Source: Symsagittifera roscoffensis
Taxonomy: Eukaryota > Xenacoelomorpha > Acoela > Convolutidae
NCBI RefSeq assembly: GCF_963678635.1
Contig: NC_087070.1
Span: forward strand, 42,952,988-43,016,987
Direction: 5' to 3'
DNA length: 64,000 bases
Made by a program: the position numbers and the translations under genes. This document shows positions 1 through 12,900 of this stretch, piece after piece. Numbering within the stretch: the first letter of the stretch is position 1; each line of letters starts with the position of its first letter. Under the pieces are notes generated by a model. The model ran no database searches. It saw nothing but the letters and a program-made list of their open reading frames with translations, and was not told where the DNA came from.

Positions 1-785
1 TCTGTTGTCTGTTGGTTGTGTTTTTGAATAGCATAGGCTGTATCCGGATAACTAAGAATCAGTAAATGAGGCTCATTCTTGCAGCACAGGCCTAGTCAAG
101 GTTAGCCTTGGTTGTTAATGCTCTTTCCTATTTTTTGGAATCTGCTTGCCCTTTTTGCTGCTTTCTTGCTTAGTGCAGCTCCTCTTTATGCAAAAATATT
201 TGAACGAAAAAAGGTAACGCGGATTTGATCTAGATTTCAATTGACTTATTTTTGACTGTATTATCTTTATTAAATCAAAAGTTATTTATCTGAGTTTTCA
301 GGGCATAAGCGTAAAGAGTTTTCAGGGCATAATGTTTTAGCTTGTTAACACTGATTTTTTTTCAATCACTTTTAGCAGACCCGTAGAAAGCTCTAAAAGT
401 TTGCAGGGGCCAGCAAGTATAATCAAGTGTAAGAGAACGAAGTAAATTTTACCTATATAGGTTGTAGTTTTCTTCTTTTTTTTTCTTCAAAAAAAAGTTT
501 TGTAGTTTGTTCTCGCTCAAATTTATTATTCTTTTAAGTTCACTTCATTTCCTTATTTGAATGTAGGCAAAATCAGTAGCTCTTGTTTTCAGTTTCTCAA
601 ATCATTTTTATTGCTTAGATATCTACACTTTAAGGATATTATAATTAAAACAGACTCGGGTTCAGTTGCCCGAAATAATTTGCAATGTAAAATTGCTAAC
701 CCAACATTAATAAGATTTTCATGGATAATCCCGTGCTATTCCATAGATAAATAAGTTACAAATTAATTTAAATAATTGAAAAATC

Positions 786-1374
786 ATGGGTAGTTCATAG
801 CTAATTCATCGCTAAAATTCATCGCTAAACCAGCGATAAATCAGTACTAATATTTGCTATAACGAAGAAAAGTTTAAAAATTTATCGCTAATTCATCGCT
901 AAAAATTTCGGATTTTCTAGTTATGAATCATTGCTATTTCAGAGCTGAATTTTGTTTTTTGGGTAAACAACCATCGATGGTGATCACTGTTTTTTTTTAC
1001 TAATTTAACTTATATCAACTAAATCAATTTTGCTTTCATTGGTCAAAGTGAAATTAGTAATCGGAGAGGATTTCCTATATATGTTCCCATTGAAAATTTC
1101 TTAGAGTTTCTAGAGTTCCCATTAAAAATTAGCGATAAAAAAATACAAAAAAACAGTGATTGCCATCGAATGTTTAGCGCTAATTGTTTACCCAAAAAGC
1201 AAATTTCAGCTCTGATATAGCAATGATTCAAAACTGGAAAATCCGAAAATTTTAGCGATGAATTAGCGATGAATTTTTAAGCTTTTCTTCGTTATAGCAA
1301 ACATTAGAACTGATTTATTGCTCGTTTAGCGATGAATTTTAGCGATGAATTAGCTATGATAGCTATGAACTAAC
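786..1374. repeat. Foldback element, ~590 bp
   Basis: Arms at about 786-990 and 1150-1374 are inverted relatives of each other. They are built of repeated TTAGCGATGAA-like blocks and share GCTATAACGAAGAA, CAGAGCTGAA and GGGTAAACAA in opposite orientation. No coding capacity. A diverged relative with the same CATCGATGGTGATC motif is at about 57430-57850. Confidence 0.82.
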
Positions 1375-1757
1375 CAGGGGCAGATCTAGGATGTTCTCGA
1401 GGGGGAGGGGTGGATTTTCAAAAACAATTTCGAAAACTTTGTCGACCTTTTTTTAGGTCGACCAAATGGATTTTCTGAGCCCTCCCAAAGCACTAAAAGA
1501 CCCTGTTTTGATCAAAATTTTTCCGCCGCAGGCAAAACTTTGATAAAAACAGGCCAAAAGATGCGTTTTAGGCAATTTTTGGAAGAGTTTTACCGAAAAA
1601 TCGCGTTTTTTCGGTGTGCTCCCCCCTCAAAATTAGTATATGTTAGCGCCCAAGGCGCCTTTAGAAAAATTTTAGGGTCCATCACCAAAAATGGATATCT
1701 CAAATTAATACAAAGAAGGACCCTTTGGTTCGGCAGGGGGTCGAATCCTTGAACATA
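1375..1757 (+). mobile_element. hAT-like MITE copy (5' end intact)
   Basis: Begins CAGGGGCAGATCTAGGA and contains the family core (GTCGACC, GCCGCAGGCAAAA, GGGGGTCGAATCC). The right inverted end is missing. It directly abuts the foldback at 786-1374. Confidence 0.75.
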
Positions 1758-1776
1758 TTCCAAAATGTAAATGGGT

Positions 1777-2000
1777 TCCACTTACAAAACTTCCGTGGAT
1801 TCCGCGTACAAATACCTGTAACTTAAAATTTGTCGGAACATTTGTTGTGTCGCGGATTCCGCAACAAGCGAACATAGCTAGTTTTTCTGGATTCCGCAAC
1901 TGAAAGTGGATTCCGCAAAATGTAAGTGGAATCCGCAAATGTAAGTGGAATCCACAAAATTTGTAAGCGGATTCAGCAAACTGTAAGTGAGTTTTGAATT
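1777..2000. repeat. Cluster of GTAAGTGGAATCCGC motif
   Basis: About eight spaced copies of a motif around TGTAAGTGGAATCCGCAAA, in both orientations. The same motif clusters at 3061-3400, 55850-56000 and 57280-57360. Confidence 0.75.
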
Positions 2001-2458
2001 TTGTTTGTTAGTGAACTTGCATAAGAACAACTAAATCCTAGAGCTGGAATTTTTATCTATAGCAATGCGGAATTTGAAAGCAAGGACTTGACTATTGTCA
2101 GCGGAATCCACGAACAAATCTTAAATCATTGCTTAAATAAATCAGTGGATGTCACCTTTTAGCATTTGGGATACTTATCCCAGCAAAATATTTTTGGTAT
2201 CACAGTTTTGGAAACACAACGCCGTATAATTTCAATAATAAGAATCATTAAGTTCAGAGCGTTTGGAAATAAAACACACAGCCTATCGCCTAATTATGTG
2301 AGTATTCGGGATTCCATCTACCCCAAATACTGATAACTAGAACCCGATTTTAGTTATTTTAAACTATGAAGACAGTAATTGGAAACACAATCTCGGAATA
2401 AAATCAAAATTTGGTTTTATAGTGGGTTCAGAGTACTTAATTTCAAATTATCAGTGAT

Positions 2459-2560
2459 CAAGATGAGATGGTTAGTTAAAAGTTAAAATGATAAGTATTT
2501 GAGATGAGATGCTTGGTTAAGTTCGTCAGTATTTGAGATGAGATGGTTGGTTAAAAACAT
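2459..2560. repeat. Minisatellite, three units
   Basis: GAGATGAGATGGTTGGTTAA-like units repeat three times. Confidence 0.7.
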
Positions 2561-2744
2561 TAATTTAACGTTAGTCTCGAAAACTCAAAGATGTTAATAA
2601 AAATAAAGCATCATCAAACTGTTCTAGTCTGTTCTGGTTTGTCCGCAGTTTGAAAATATTTGAAAACGGCTAATTTAAAATGTTTTTTTTTTCTAATTGA
2701 AACTAATTGAAATGAATTGATAAATTAGTTTACTTGAGTTTGTT

Positions 2745-2945
2745 CAGTAGGCAAGAATTGGGATCAAATTTAGGGTGTGCGTTTGACAGAACTGAGATCG
2801 AGGTTGGGTGTTTGACAGGAATTGAGATCAATTTTGGGTGTTTAACAGGAATTGAGATCTAAGTCAGCTGTTTAACCAGCATTGAGATCGAAGTCGGGTA
2901 CTTGACAGGAATTGAGACCGAACTTAGGGGCAGCAGTTGAAGTCG
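2745..2945. repeat. Minisatellite, five units of ~35 bp
   Basis: Units follow GTTTGACAGGAATTGAGATC plus a variable tail ending in GGGT. Five diverged copies; no gene seen around it. Confidence 0.78.
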
Positions 2946-3060
2946 TACGTTTGACATTTCAACTGGTAGTAAATCAACTTAGTAATAGAGATTGAATTTG
3001 CTGCTGTTGATCACATTGTGAATAAATTATTTAATTCAAAACGCTTATACAAATAAACAT

Positions 3061-3400
3061 ATATGTAAATGGAATCCGCAAACAAAATGCGGATTCCACT
3101 TACAATTTGTGGACTCTACTTACAAATTGCGGATTCTGCTTACAGTTGCGGAATCCGCAACAGCTCATTCTAACTATTTTCATGTCTTATTATTTGTTTC
3201 TGAATTCCACAAACTATTCCGGATTCCGCAAATACTGTTGTGGGTTGCGAAAATTCGCCAGTTTTTGAAGCAGCTTTGAGCGGTACAGTGTTTTAGGTAT
3301 TTGTTTGTGGAATCCATAATAGCAAAGAAGATTAAAAAAGTAGCAATGATGCGGATTCCGCAACAAATCCGATTTTGGCCTGTTGTGGAATCCGCTTACA
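3061..3400. repeat. Second cluster of GGAATCCGC motif
   Basis: At least ten copies of GGATTCCGC/GCGGAATCC with CTTACA or TGTAAG neighbours, mostly inverted relative to 1777-2000. Confidence 0.72.
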
Positions 3401-3508
3401 AGGCGCAGAATGCACAGTTTGGCCTCGTAATGATCTAATATGCTGAAGTTGTAGATATCTGAGCAAAAAAAATGAGTTGAGAAGCTCAAAACTTTTCAAC
3501 TCGTTTTT

Positions 3509-3515
3509 TATAAAG
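3509..3515 (+). promoter_or_regulatory. Candidate TATA box upstream of the cadherin start
   Basis: TATAAAG lies 370 bp before the start codon in otherwise featureless AT-rich DNA. No other core promoter element is clear, and chance occurrence is likely in such sequence. Confidence 0.15.
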
Positions 3516-3884
3516 TTAGAAGTTGCTGGGTTGTTGCGTTAGAATGTTTTCTTTTTTATATTTTAACGCAAAACTGTCTAAAGCTCTTACATGAAACTGT
3601 GCGATAGTTCATTTTTTCATGCATGGTTTAAAATGTGCAGACAACCGCGTGCTTCGAGACTTGGTAAAAATAAGTCCAAAAAATTACTTTGACGTCAGTA
3701 CATTTGGCTGGAGGTTCCAGAATTGTCAACTCGAACCACTTAAAAACTCATTAAATTCGTATTCATCATACAGTATTGAGCAGACAATAGTTATAACCGA
3801 AGTAAGCAACAGAATATAAACATCAAATTACACAAACTTGATCAAGTTTTTGCATCAAAAATAGAATTTTGAAGTGTTTCGTTA

Positions 3885-3960
3885 ATGGTGACTCCTCGCA
3901 GAAAGGAGAGACCTGCATTTGCCATTCCAACATGGCTATCCCTGCTGATGATAGCATTCG
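3885..3960 (+). CDS. Cadherin exon 1: start codon and signal peptide
   Basis: The ATG at 3885 is the first in frame after a TGA at 3870-3872. It opens a peptide with a basic n-region (PRRKER) and a hydrophobic core (WLSLLMIAFA), a typical secretory signal. The exon ends at a consensus donor GTGAGT in phase 1. It joins exon 2 in frame, making an Ala at the probable cleavage region. It is too short to stand out as an ORF and was found by phase matching with exon 2. Confidence 0.87.
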
Positions 3961-6900
3961 GTGAGTAGATATCCATTTGAGGAGAATATTTGGGATACAC
4001 TATTTTGCCTGCTGTAACTTAGACAAAAAACAAGGATAGTCGGTTACCTTGCATGTAGCACAGAAAATTTCCTCACCATTTTTAATGGTCGGAGCAACAA
4101 AACACCGAGGCATATTAAAGAGCTAAAATGTTAGCTCCAAAGTAAATTGATGGCTGTAATCGTAGATAATAACGTACAACGCTCGTAGATAATTACGTAC
4201 AGCAGATAGATTCTGTTAAACATGTTTATGCCTAATTGTTCCGACCATTTGAAAAATGGGGTGGAATTTTGTATTCGGTTGTGTTTTAGTGTATTAGTGT
4301 GTTTTTTCCACGCAAACTCAGCAACCACAAATAATCATCGGAGAGAGTTGAGAGATATATCACATTAAAGCCTTTGTAGTCGTGATTCGAACGATATTAA
4401 AAACTTCGAGAAAACTTTCCCAGTGTCGAGAAAAACCGGATTGAAGTTTTGATTTTTCGTCTTAGTTCTAGCAAATAAAGCGAGCTTATTTTAATGGCTT
4501 AAAAATGTATAATAGCTAATTTTAAGCCTTAAAACTTATTTACTCGAGTTAGTTTAAGTTTTAGCGCCTTTTGGAATCAAAAATTCAAAAAACTGCAAAA
4601 AAACTGAAACAATTTTTGAATTTATATATTTTTGTTTTGCTAGTCGTTTTTCTTCAAAAACTGTTTTTACCAATTTGCTTATTTTACTACGACTGTCGAT
4701 TATGCCTGAGTTCTAGTTTTTCGTTCAGATCCTTTCAGCACACCTCTCCAAAAAATTGTATTTTTTAAGACTATGGTCGGAACGTTCTGTGCTACTTGTA
4801 CAGTAACCAGCTATCCTTGTTTTGATTTAGCGACAGTTGGTAATGGGAAAGTTAGTAACAGGCGAACAATTCGTAACCAAAACGTATTGCCAGTCGGCGC
4901 TTGCTTAACCTTTTGTTCCGAATGATTGCCGCTCGCCTAAGTTTTCGTCCTAAAAGTTATTTTAGTTCTAAGTGTACCAATTTTGTTTGATCCACTTCTC
5001 GGGTTGTTACACTTATCAATACTTTAATTGTCATCCGCTCTCGTTTCTCCTAATTAACCAGCAGGAACTGAGAAAAAAATCTTTTTCTCTCATAGAGTCA
5101 ATCGCGGTTCGCCTTAAAAACTCCTTGCTCGCATGTTGGTATTTTGCCTCGTGGATAAATTGACTCCTTTTATTGTTTTTTTTTTCAAACTTAGCCCCCG
5201 GATCGGTGCACAGTGCTATAACAGTGAGCAATGCACCCTATACTATTTCTGAGAACGCGAATATGAACGCAGAAGTGGCCCAGAGTAATATCGACATCAA
5301 TGTGTGCACGGGCGTGGGCATCGACTGCACCGCAACTCTCCCCAGAGTCAAGATTCTCAACCCCCCTGCAGCCGAGAACCCTTTCGGAATTTCCGACAAT
5401 GGACGGTTGGGAAACTTTCATTGAATAAAATTAAAACTCAATCTTCACTGTTAAATGTAATAGTGTTATAGTGGATATCCTAACCGAAAGAAGAGAACTG
5501 AAGAACTTCAACTTTTGTTTTTGAAAAGTAAAACACAAAACAATGAAGTTTTAGGGAAGGCTCATAAAATTTATTCAGTCGATCTAAAAAAATCGGCCTC
5601 CTTTAAAAAAATGGAGCAATATTCCAATAGGTGACAACTTTTGGAACTAATAAGGCAGTACATGCTGGGGCGGATCTAGGATTTTCTCGAGGGGGGGGGG
5701 GGCGGATTTTTTTTAGGTAGATCAAATTGATTTTCCGAGCTCTCCCGAAGCACTACAAAGACTCTGTTTTGACCAAAATTTCTGCGCCGCAGGCAAAATT
5801 TTGAAAAAACGGCCCAAAAAAGGCGTTTTTAGGCACTTTTTGGAAATCTTTGACCAAAAAACCGCGTTTTGTTGTCGCGCGCTCCTCTTTTAAAATTAGT
5901 ATATATTGGCGCCAAAGGCGCTTTTAGAAATTTTTTGTGGTCCCTCACAAAAAAGTGGATATCTCAAAATAGTACAAAAGGGGGACCCTGTGGGTCGTCA
6001 GGGGGTCGAATCCCTTAGGTTCACGCTACTTTAACAAATAATCTGGCTTCAAAATAGATTATAAGCACTGTTAACTATAGGAAAAAACGTTCCAGCTATT
6101 TAACTTGATTGTACTATCTGTTATCACAAAAAAATCACAGATCTGCGGCTGCATCCTAAACAATTTAAATCCATGAAGTACTAGTTTGTGCAAATCATTT
6201 AGAAATGTTATCATATGCATGCATTTTAAGAATAATTCAAACATTGGGAAAAGACTTTCTGCAAATTTACTAAAAAAAAATTTACATTTCACATGTCACA
6301 TTTCCGTAGAAACACTTATTTTTGCTTGCGATTAGCTAGCGTTGTCAAATAGGAATATAGACTTTTTTGGGTTAACAACTAGTTCAATTAAATCAGTTGA
6401 ATAACTTAGCATGACTGTTTTGATGACAACAACAGAGTTTCTGGCATCATATATTTTTTGAGCATGTCTGGATTTTGAATGGCCGTTGCATTCGAGTTTT
6501 TATTATTGATTATAAATCAAATCTTATTTTTATTTCTATTTTTTCACTTTAAGATTTTTTGGCTCAAATGGTTTCGGTTGATGCATATCTATCTAGTTGC
6601 CACATAACTCGTGGTTTGAAGGAGCGAAAATTTTTATGGCATTTGTGCTTAAGAAAGAGGGGTGTACTTGGGAAATTTTACTTGGGAAAATGTTTCATAT
6701 CTTTTATTTTCGGCTCAACAGTCGTGCAGCCAATCATTGTCAGTTCAGTATCTCTGCGTGATAATATTTTTTTTTTCATGCGTATTCAACATTGACAATT
6801 ATGTTTCGCAGTATCTTTTCTTAAGCTCACCCGCGTTCCAGACACACGAAAAAAAAAATTTTGTTTATTTTGTTTATTAATTATGTTATGTTTTTTGTGT

Positions 6901-9900
6901 GGCTCGGGCTCGCGTCCGATTAATTTGGACTAGCTGCCGTACTATTTTTTGTTGTATCGCAAGTGGAGCGAAGCTCCGTTTTGCCTCCCTGTGTAATAAC
7001 TTAATCTGCCGAGTTCCAGGTTGTATGTGGCCAACCCTGACATGTTGGACTTTGAGGACAGTGGACGCAACACATTCCTGGTCAGCATCGCCGTCACCTA
7101 TGGCAATGACGTAGCAAGGGCTTCTGACCAGTTCAGATCTTTCACTGTCAATGTAAGTTGCAGGACAAAAAATTCAGTTGAAACATTGTTCTGCCATTAA
7201 AAGTTGAAAACATTTTCCGTTGAAAACATTTTTCTGTTGAAAACATTTTCAGTTGAAAACATTTTTCAGTTGAAAACATTTTTCAGTTGAAAACATTTTT
7301 CTGCCATTAAAATACTTAAAAGTGTAAAATTAAATACTGAAATGTATAAGAGCAGCTCTCAGTCAATGCAGATTGTCTAGCACAAATATTTGACTCACTG
7401 AAAATCATTTTTTTTTTCATGAAACACTATTGTCAGAATTTATTTTTTTTGACAAAGAACAATAGCCGAAAAATGAAAACATAAGCTCACAGGTTAAAAA
7501 AAGTTTTATTTGTTCAGAAAACTTAACTGATTCTGCTTTTAAAAATCTTGTTTCTACTGCTGAACTGAATAACAAATAGTTTTCTTTCCTATAAGCTAAT
7601 TTTAGGTTTGAAGATAAAACTGAGAAAGAGGTCAGATTTCATAAATTGGTACTATTTCGAAGCGAGCATGTTTTTTAGGCGATAAATAGTTTGTACGCGT
7701 AAAATAATAAAGTGACCTTACGTTATATAGGTTGTCACGATTTTGTTCAGGCGGTGAACATTTTTTTTGTTTCAGGTGGTGAACTTCAATGAGCCGCCAG
7801 AATGGATCGACAGTCCAACAGCCATAAGTGTACAAGAACAAACAGCTACCCGTAAGCCTATTACTGAGTTGAAACCGGACCCTGGTTTTTTACGGGCCGG
7901 GTTCGGGCCTCATTTTTAGGATCAGCAACCGGGCAGGTCGGGGCCCAGACCTGACTTTCAAAGGAGCTCACACCTTTCGTGTTTTCCTTAAAATTGGACC
8001 GGGCCCGGGCCTGAATTGTTCGCTTTCCAAGCGGGCCCGGACCTCAAATTAGGCGCGGTTCCAACTCTAATTAGTTAACGTCGTAAATCTATTTTTTTTT
8101 TCATTTTTTTCGTCTTTTTTAATCATTTTATTGCAGTTGCGGCAATGGCCAATTTCATCTTCTTGGACCCTGAAACTGACGCCATGACGTGCACTCTCGG
8201 AGGTGCAGCATGCACTGCAAAGTTCACGCTCACGGCAACTGCTGGCAGATCGTGCGTGTTAGCCACTTCAGGTGTACAAACATTCGACTACGAAACCACT
8301 ACTACATACACATGCACAGTAAAGTGAGTCAGTTTTTTTTGTTAACTTTAAAATTTTGCGCAGATGTAATTAATTGGATTAGACCCGCAATTATACCGTG
8401 AGTTTTTTCTCGGTTCTTATACCGTGAGTTTTTGTGCCAGTAATGATAGTCCTTCTGTTTTGTATCGCAAATGATACAAAAGCAAAAGAAGCTCTGCTTC
8501 GCCTCTGAGTTGTAAGTTTCTATCTAGGGTTTGTGAGACGGCCAATCCAGTTACCAAGTGCTCATCTACGAACGATTTCTTTGTCGAAGTGCTTGACGTC
8601 GACGAAGAGCCCCCGCATCCGAATGCGAACGAAACATTCGCTACCGTCGTGGCGGCCGACGCCGGCACCGGAATTGCTCTGGCACCTGTCATAACTTACA
8701 CGGACGCGGACTCGGAACATTTTTACTTCACCATCGAAGGTATTTTTTTTTTTAAAAAAGTAGTTACATTTATTAGTAAAACCGAAGCTCAAAGCCAAAT
8801 TTAAAGAAATAGGGATGTAAAGAAATAAAGAAATTGAAATCAAAGTTAAGAAATAATGATACTAATTTTGAAGATTTTGAAGAATGTTTTTTTTTTCAAT
8901 TGAATACTGAAAATACATGAATAGTGAGTGGAAAACTCAACTATGCGAGGAATGATTGAATAAACATTTTTTCAAAACAAATGATGGTAAACAAATAATA
9001 TACCAGATGTCCAACTAGTTATTGCAATAAAATGAGAAAATAATTCAATGCAATTTATTTACCTCGAAGTGGAATTTTTACTGCATTGTTGAGCTCTTAA
9101 TAACCTGTTTTTATTTTTCTACGTGCTGCAGATTCGGCCAGTGGAACAGGTTATGTGATCACGTTTTACTCATACTGATTAAAAAACAAAATCTACTGAG
9201 TGACGCCCCCTCGTCTCGCCGTTACCCCTCCCCGTCGCGAATCATTGCCTTCCTTAGAAATCAAACTAAGTTCTAAGTTCAAAATTGCAGTCACTTTCAA
9301 ATTAATGTCTCGGGTCGAGGTTTGCGGATCTATGTTTTTATAAATAGCTTTGTAAAGAAAAAAAAGCGTTGAAAAATTTTATTAATATGATAATCTAGTT
9401 GTGGGAGAGGGGGGGGGGGGCGGAGGGTAGGGGTGGCGTCGCCAGTTAGATCTTCTTCAGTTTAGAATAGTCTGCACTGCATCTTAGTTTCAACGAATTT
9501 CTTCTTCTTGGTTAATTGATTCATCGGATTTAAAACTTCATCAGATTAGAAAAAATGCAATCGAATAAATCAGACTGCTCATATCAAGACAAAGCTTGAA
9601 TGTTCTGACTGCCCTGTAACTACTAAAATAGCTTATGGAATTATCAATTGAACAAATCGAATTTGATAAAAAACAATTTGTTTTTTTTTGTGCCTACGCG
9701 TTGATAGCACGGAATATATCGCGCCTTAATTGTCCCAAATTAGCCAACTTTTTCAAGCTATTTTCAAGCTCCCATATTTTTTCAAAGATATCTTCATAAG
9801 CTTGAGTATTAATAGATTTGAAATGATATTAACAATTCCGTTCATAAATGACAAGCTGAAAAGTCAACATTTGGGACAAAACGAATAAAACTCGAAATTT

Positions 9901-12900
9901 AATACGCATTTTTCGCAAAAAGGTTGACATTAGACTGACGATTTATTCGGCCTCGGAATTGTCCAAAAAATTGCTTAAAATTTACTTGAGCAAATTGTTA
10001 ATACGCTACCAGACTCCAATAATCAAACCGGTTTCTCACTTTGCTCTTAAGATAACATGTGGAAGGGGTAAATTAAAGAAATTAACATGAAAATTTATTA
10101 TGAACATTTCAGCAACATTTCTCACCATCAACCTTTCCGCGTTAATGGGCAGTCGGGGCATTCAGGGCTTAGCCCTAAGTGCGAGCAGTCTTCTTAAGAT
10201 TAACAGCCAGTCAGTCAAGCTATGCTTAATTTCAGGCAACTTAAATTCTTTTTACTTAAAGTAGCTTCTTTTTCATAATCAGAAGTTTTGCGTAATTCAC
10301 TGCTGATCTAATTTCAGGATTCAATATATGCCAAAGTGAAAAATTAATGGAAAAGATAGGCAGGATTTTCACTTCGTGAAATTAGATAATGCTTAAAAAG
10401 GCTTCAAGTGTGTTATCATACTAAAACCCTTTTTAGTCGTGATTGAGATTCTTGGAAAAAGTTACAGAAAACATTGCTCAGTCGAGAATAACTTCTGTTC
10501 TACTTTTAATTCAACGTTTTTTAGTGCTGTAATTATCTTTCTTTCTTGTATTTATTTTAAAAATGAAATCAATCGCTTGTTTTTGAAAAAAAAAATAGGA
10601 ATCTTAGATGTTTCAACAATCAAATAAAAATTTGATGTTTCAACAATCAAATAAAAATTAGTTTTTCCTTTTTCTCATGCATTTTTTTCTGAAAGAACTC
10701 TCTTTCGTCGAATCATCATGTCCTACTATTTGCACAGCAACCAATTATCTTTTATTGGATTCGTTTTTTTTTTTTTAAATTAACCAAAAAATCAGTAGTA
10801 TTTATTATTTTCTTTCAGCTCATAAATATTTGTCTAATTGCAATGGCTTTATTTGAACTAATTGAATCAGCAGTGTATCACAGTCAAAACGAAATGACGA
10901 ATTTGCTTAGCTTAAAAATAGTTTTGCTTGCTTATTATTATCTGCTAGTTTATAGTTTGTAGCTCATCTTTCTAGCCTGCTTTTTCTTTTGACAGAGCAA
11001 AAAAACATATGGAAACCAAATAGATGTTCACTGTGATTGAATCAGAACTGAATCAGCAATGTATCACAGTCAAAACGAAATGACGAATTTGCTTAGCTTA
11101 AAAATAGTTTTGCTTGCTTATTGTTATCTGCTAGTTTATAGTTTATAGCTCATCTTTCTACCCTGCTTTTTCTTTTAACAGAGCAAAAAAACATATGGAA
11201 ACCAAATAGATGTTCACTGAGAAAAAATTAGGAGAGAGGAAATGCATCATGCGCAAAGGACCGAATATGCTAATATTTAGCCAACCAATCAGAGCTTAGC
11301 ATTCACAAATTTGAAAGAAATCAGCGATAAAGTCAGTTACTTTTGCCAGTTTGAAGGGCGTTGATTAGCTGAGATTTTCGAGCATTCGATCTTCCGAGCA
11401 TGAAAATAGCCCTCATAAATTGTGCTCTGTAATCACTACAAGTGCCAGAAGGAAAATTATAAATATTTAGTCTTATCTGACAGAGGTGTAGAGATAAGCA
11501 TGTGTATCAATTAGCATACTTCGTTGATTGCTTTTGTTTGGTGTTCATTCATACATAACACAATCTAGCCTAATTCTTAAAAAATTTTCTAAAACCACTC
11601 AATCTAAAAAGTCCTGTTTTTGCGTATTTATTTATTCGGTGACCTGGACGCCAACTGAAATGGCAAATCGGAATTATAAAAAACAGCGAACAAGTCAACT
11701 TTTTTTTATAAATCTTCTACTTCGGCATGTTAATCGACACACATGTTTATAAGCCTCTCTACTAGTCTAACAAAGCAAAATTTGATGTCTCAGTATCAAA
11801 AGCTTAATATACTGCTTAAATGAAGTTGTTTTACTTCAATCAGTATATCTTTTGTAATTCAAATACGACAAAAAATACAAAATCAACTAAATGAATTTCA
11901 AATTCATCAAACAGTTGAAAATTTTTAATCGGAAATCCAAACTTATTACAAAAAATTCAAATACATTAAAAAAATTTCAACTATAACTGCAACAAAGCTT
12001 AAAATCAAAACAAACATTGTTATTCAAATCACAAAAAAAAATATGAATCCTTATTCATTCGAACAACGAGGTATAATTTTGAGAAACTTCTCGCACAGGA
12101 GTTCCTAGGATGAGAATCAAGTTCGTTTGAGTTTTATTGTCATTTCTATAAAAAAGAAAAATAATCAGATATAATCAATTTAAATGTGTTTTTTTTTCTT
12201 TTCCTTTTATTTCTGAAAGCAACAAAAATATAGCATTTTTTGAAAATATAGCATTTTTTCTCACTTTTATGGGCACTGACATAAAACTCAAATGTAATCG
12301 AATTTTATCCAAGGAGCTTCTGTTTGAGAATGTTCTCAATGTTATACCTCGTTTTTCAAATGAAGAGAATACAGAATACAAAAGAATTTTTGTTTTGATT
12401 TTCAGCTCTGTTACAGTTATAGTTTAAATTTGCTTTTGTTTTATTTGAATTTCTTTTGTTGAATTCGAACTTCCGTTTTTTCTTTTTCAACAATTTGTTA
12501 AATTTGCTTTTCATATTGTTGAATTTGAATCTTTGGAATGGCGTATTTGAAACTACAAAAGGTATAATATCTACTTTGAACTGATTTTTGCTCAAAATGA
12601 TTTTTAGTTAACAATTATTCAATGAGTGAACCGAGTTTTTACCGGAATCGTTAAAATCGTAAATTTTATCATCAGAATAACTATCATCATAGCTTAATCA
12701 GAATATCAAAAAAGATAAATTTTGATTTGTATCTTGTGCTCCGCTAGTTTAAATTTTAGACTCAACTCATCCAAATGCTACAGGTGCAAAACAAACAAAT
12801 TGAAGGCCTTAACTTTTGTCCTCTTTTTCCTCAAAACCACTAAAATGTATTCCTCAATCATCATTCATAACCTACTCCTAAAACTAAACTTGAGTTCTGC

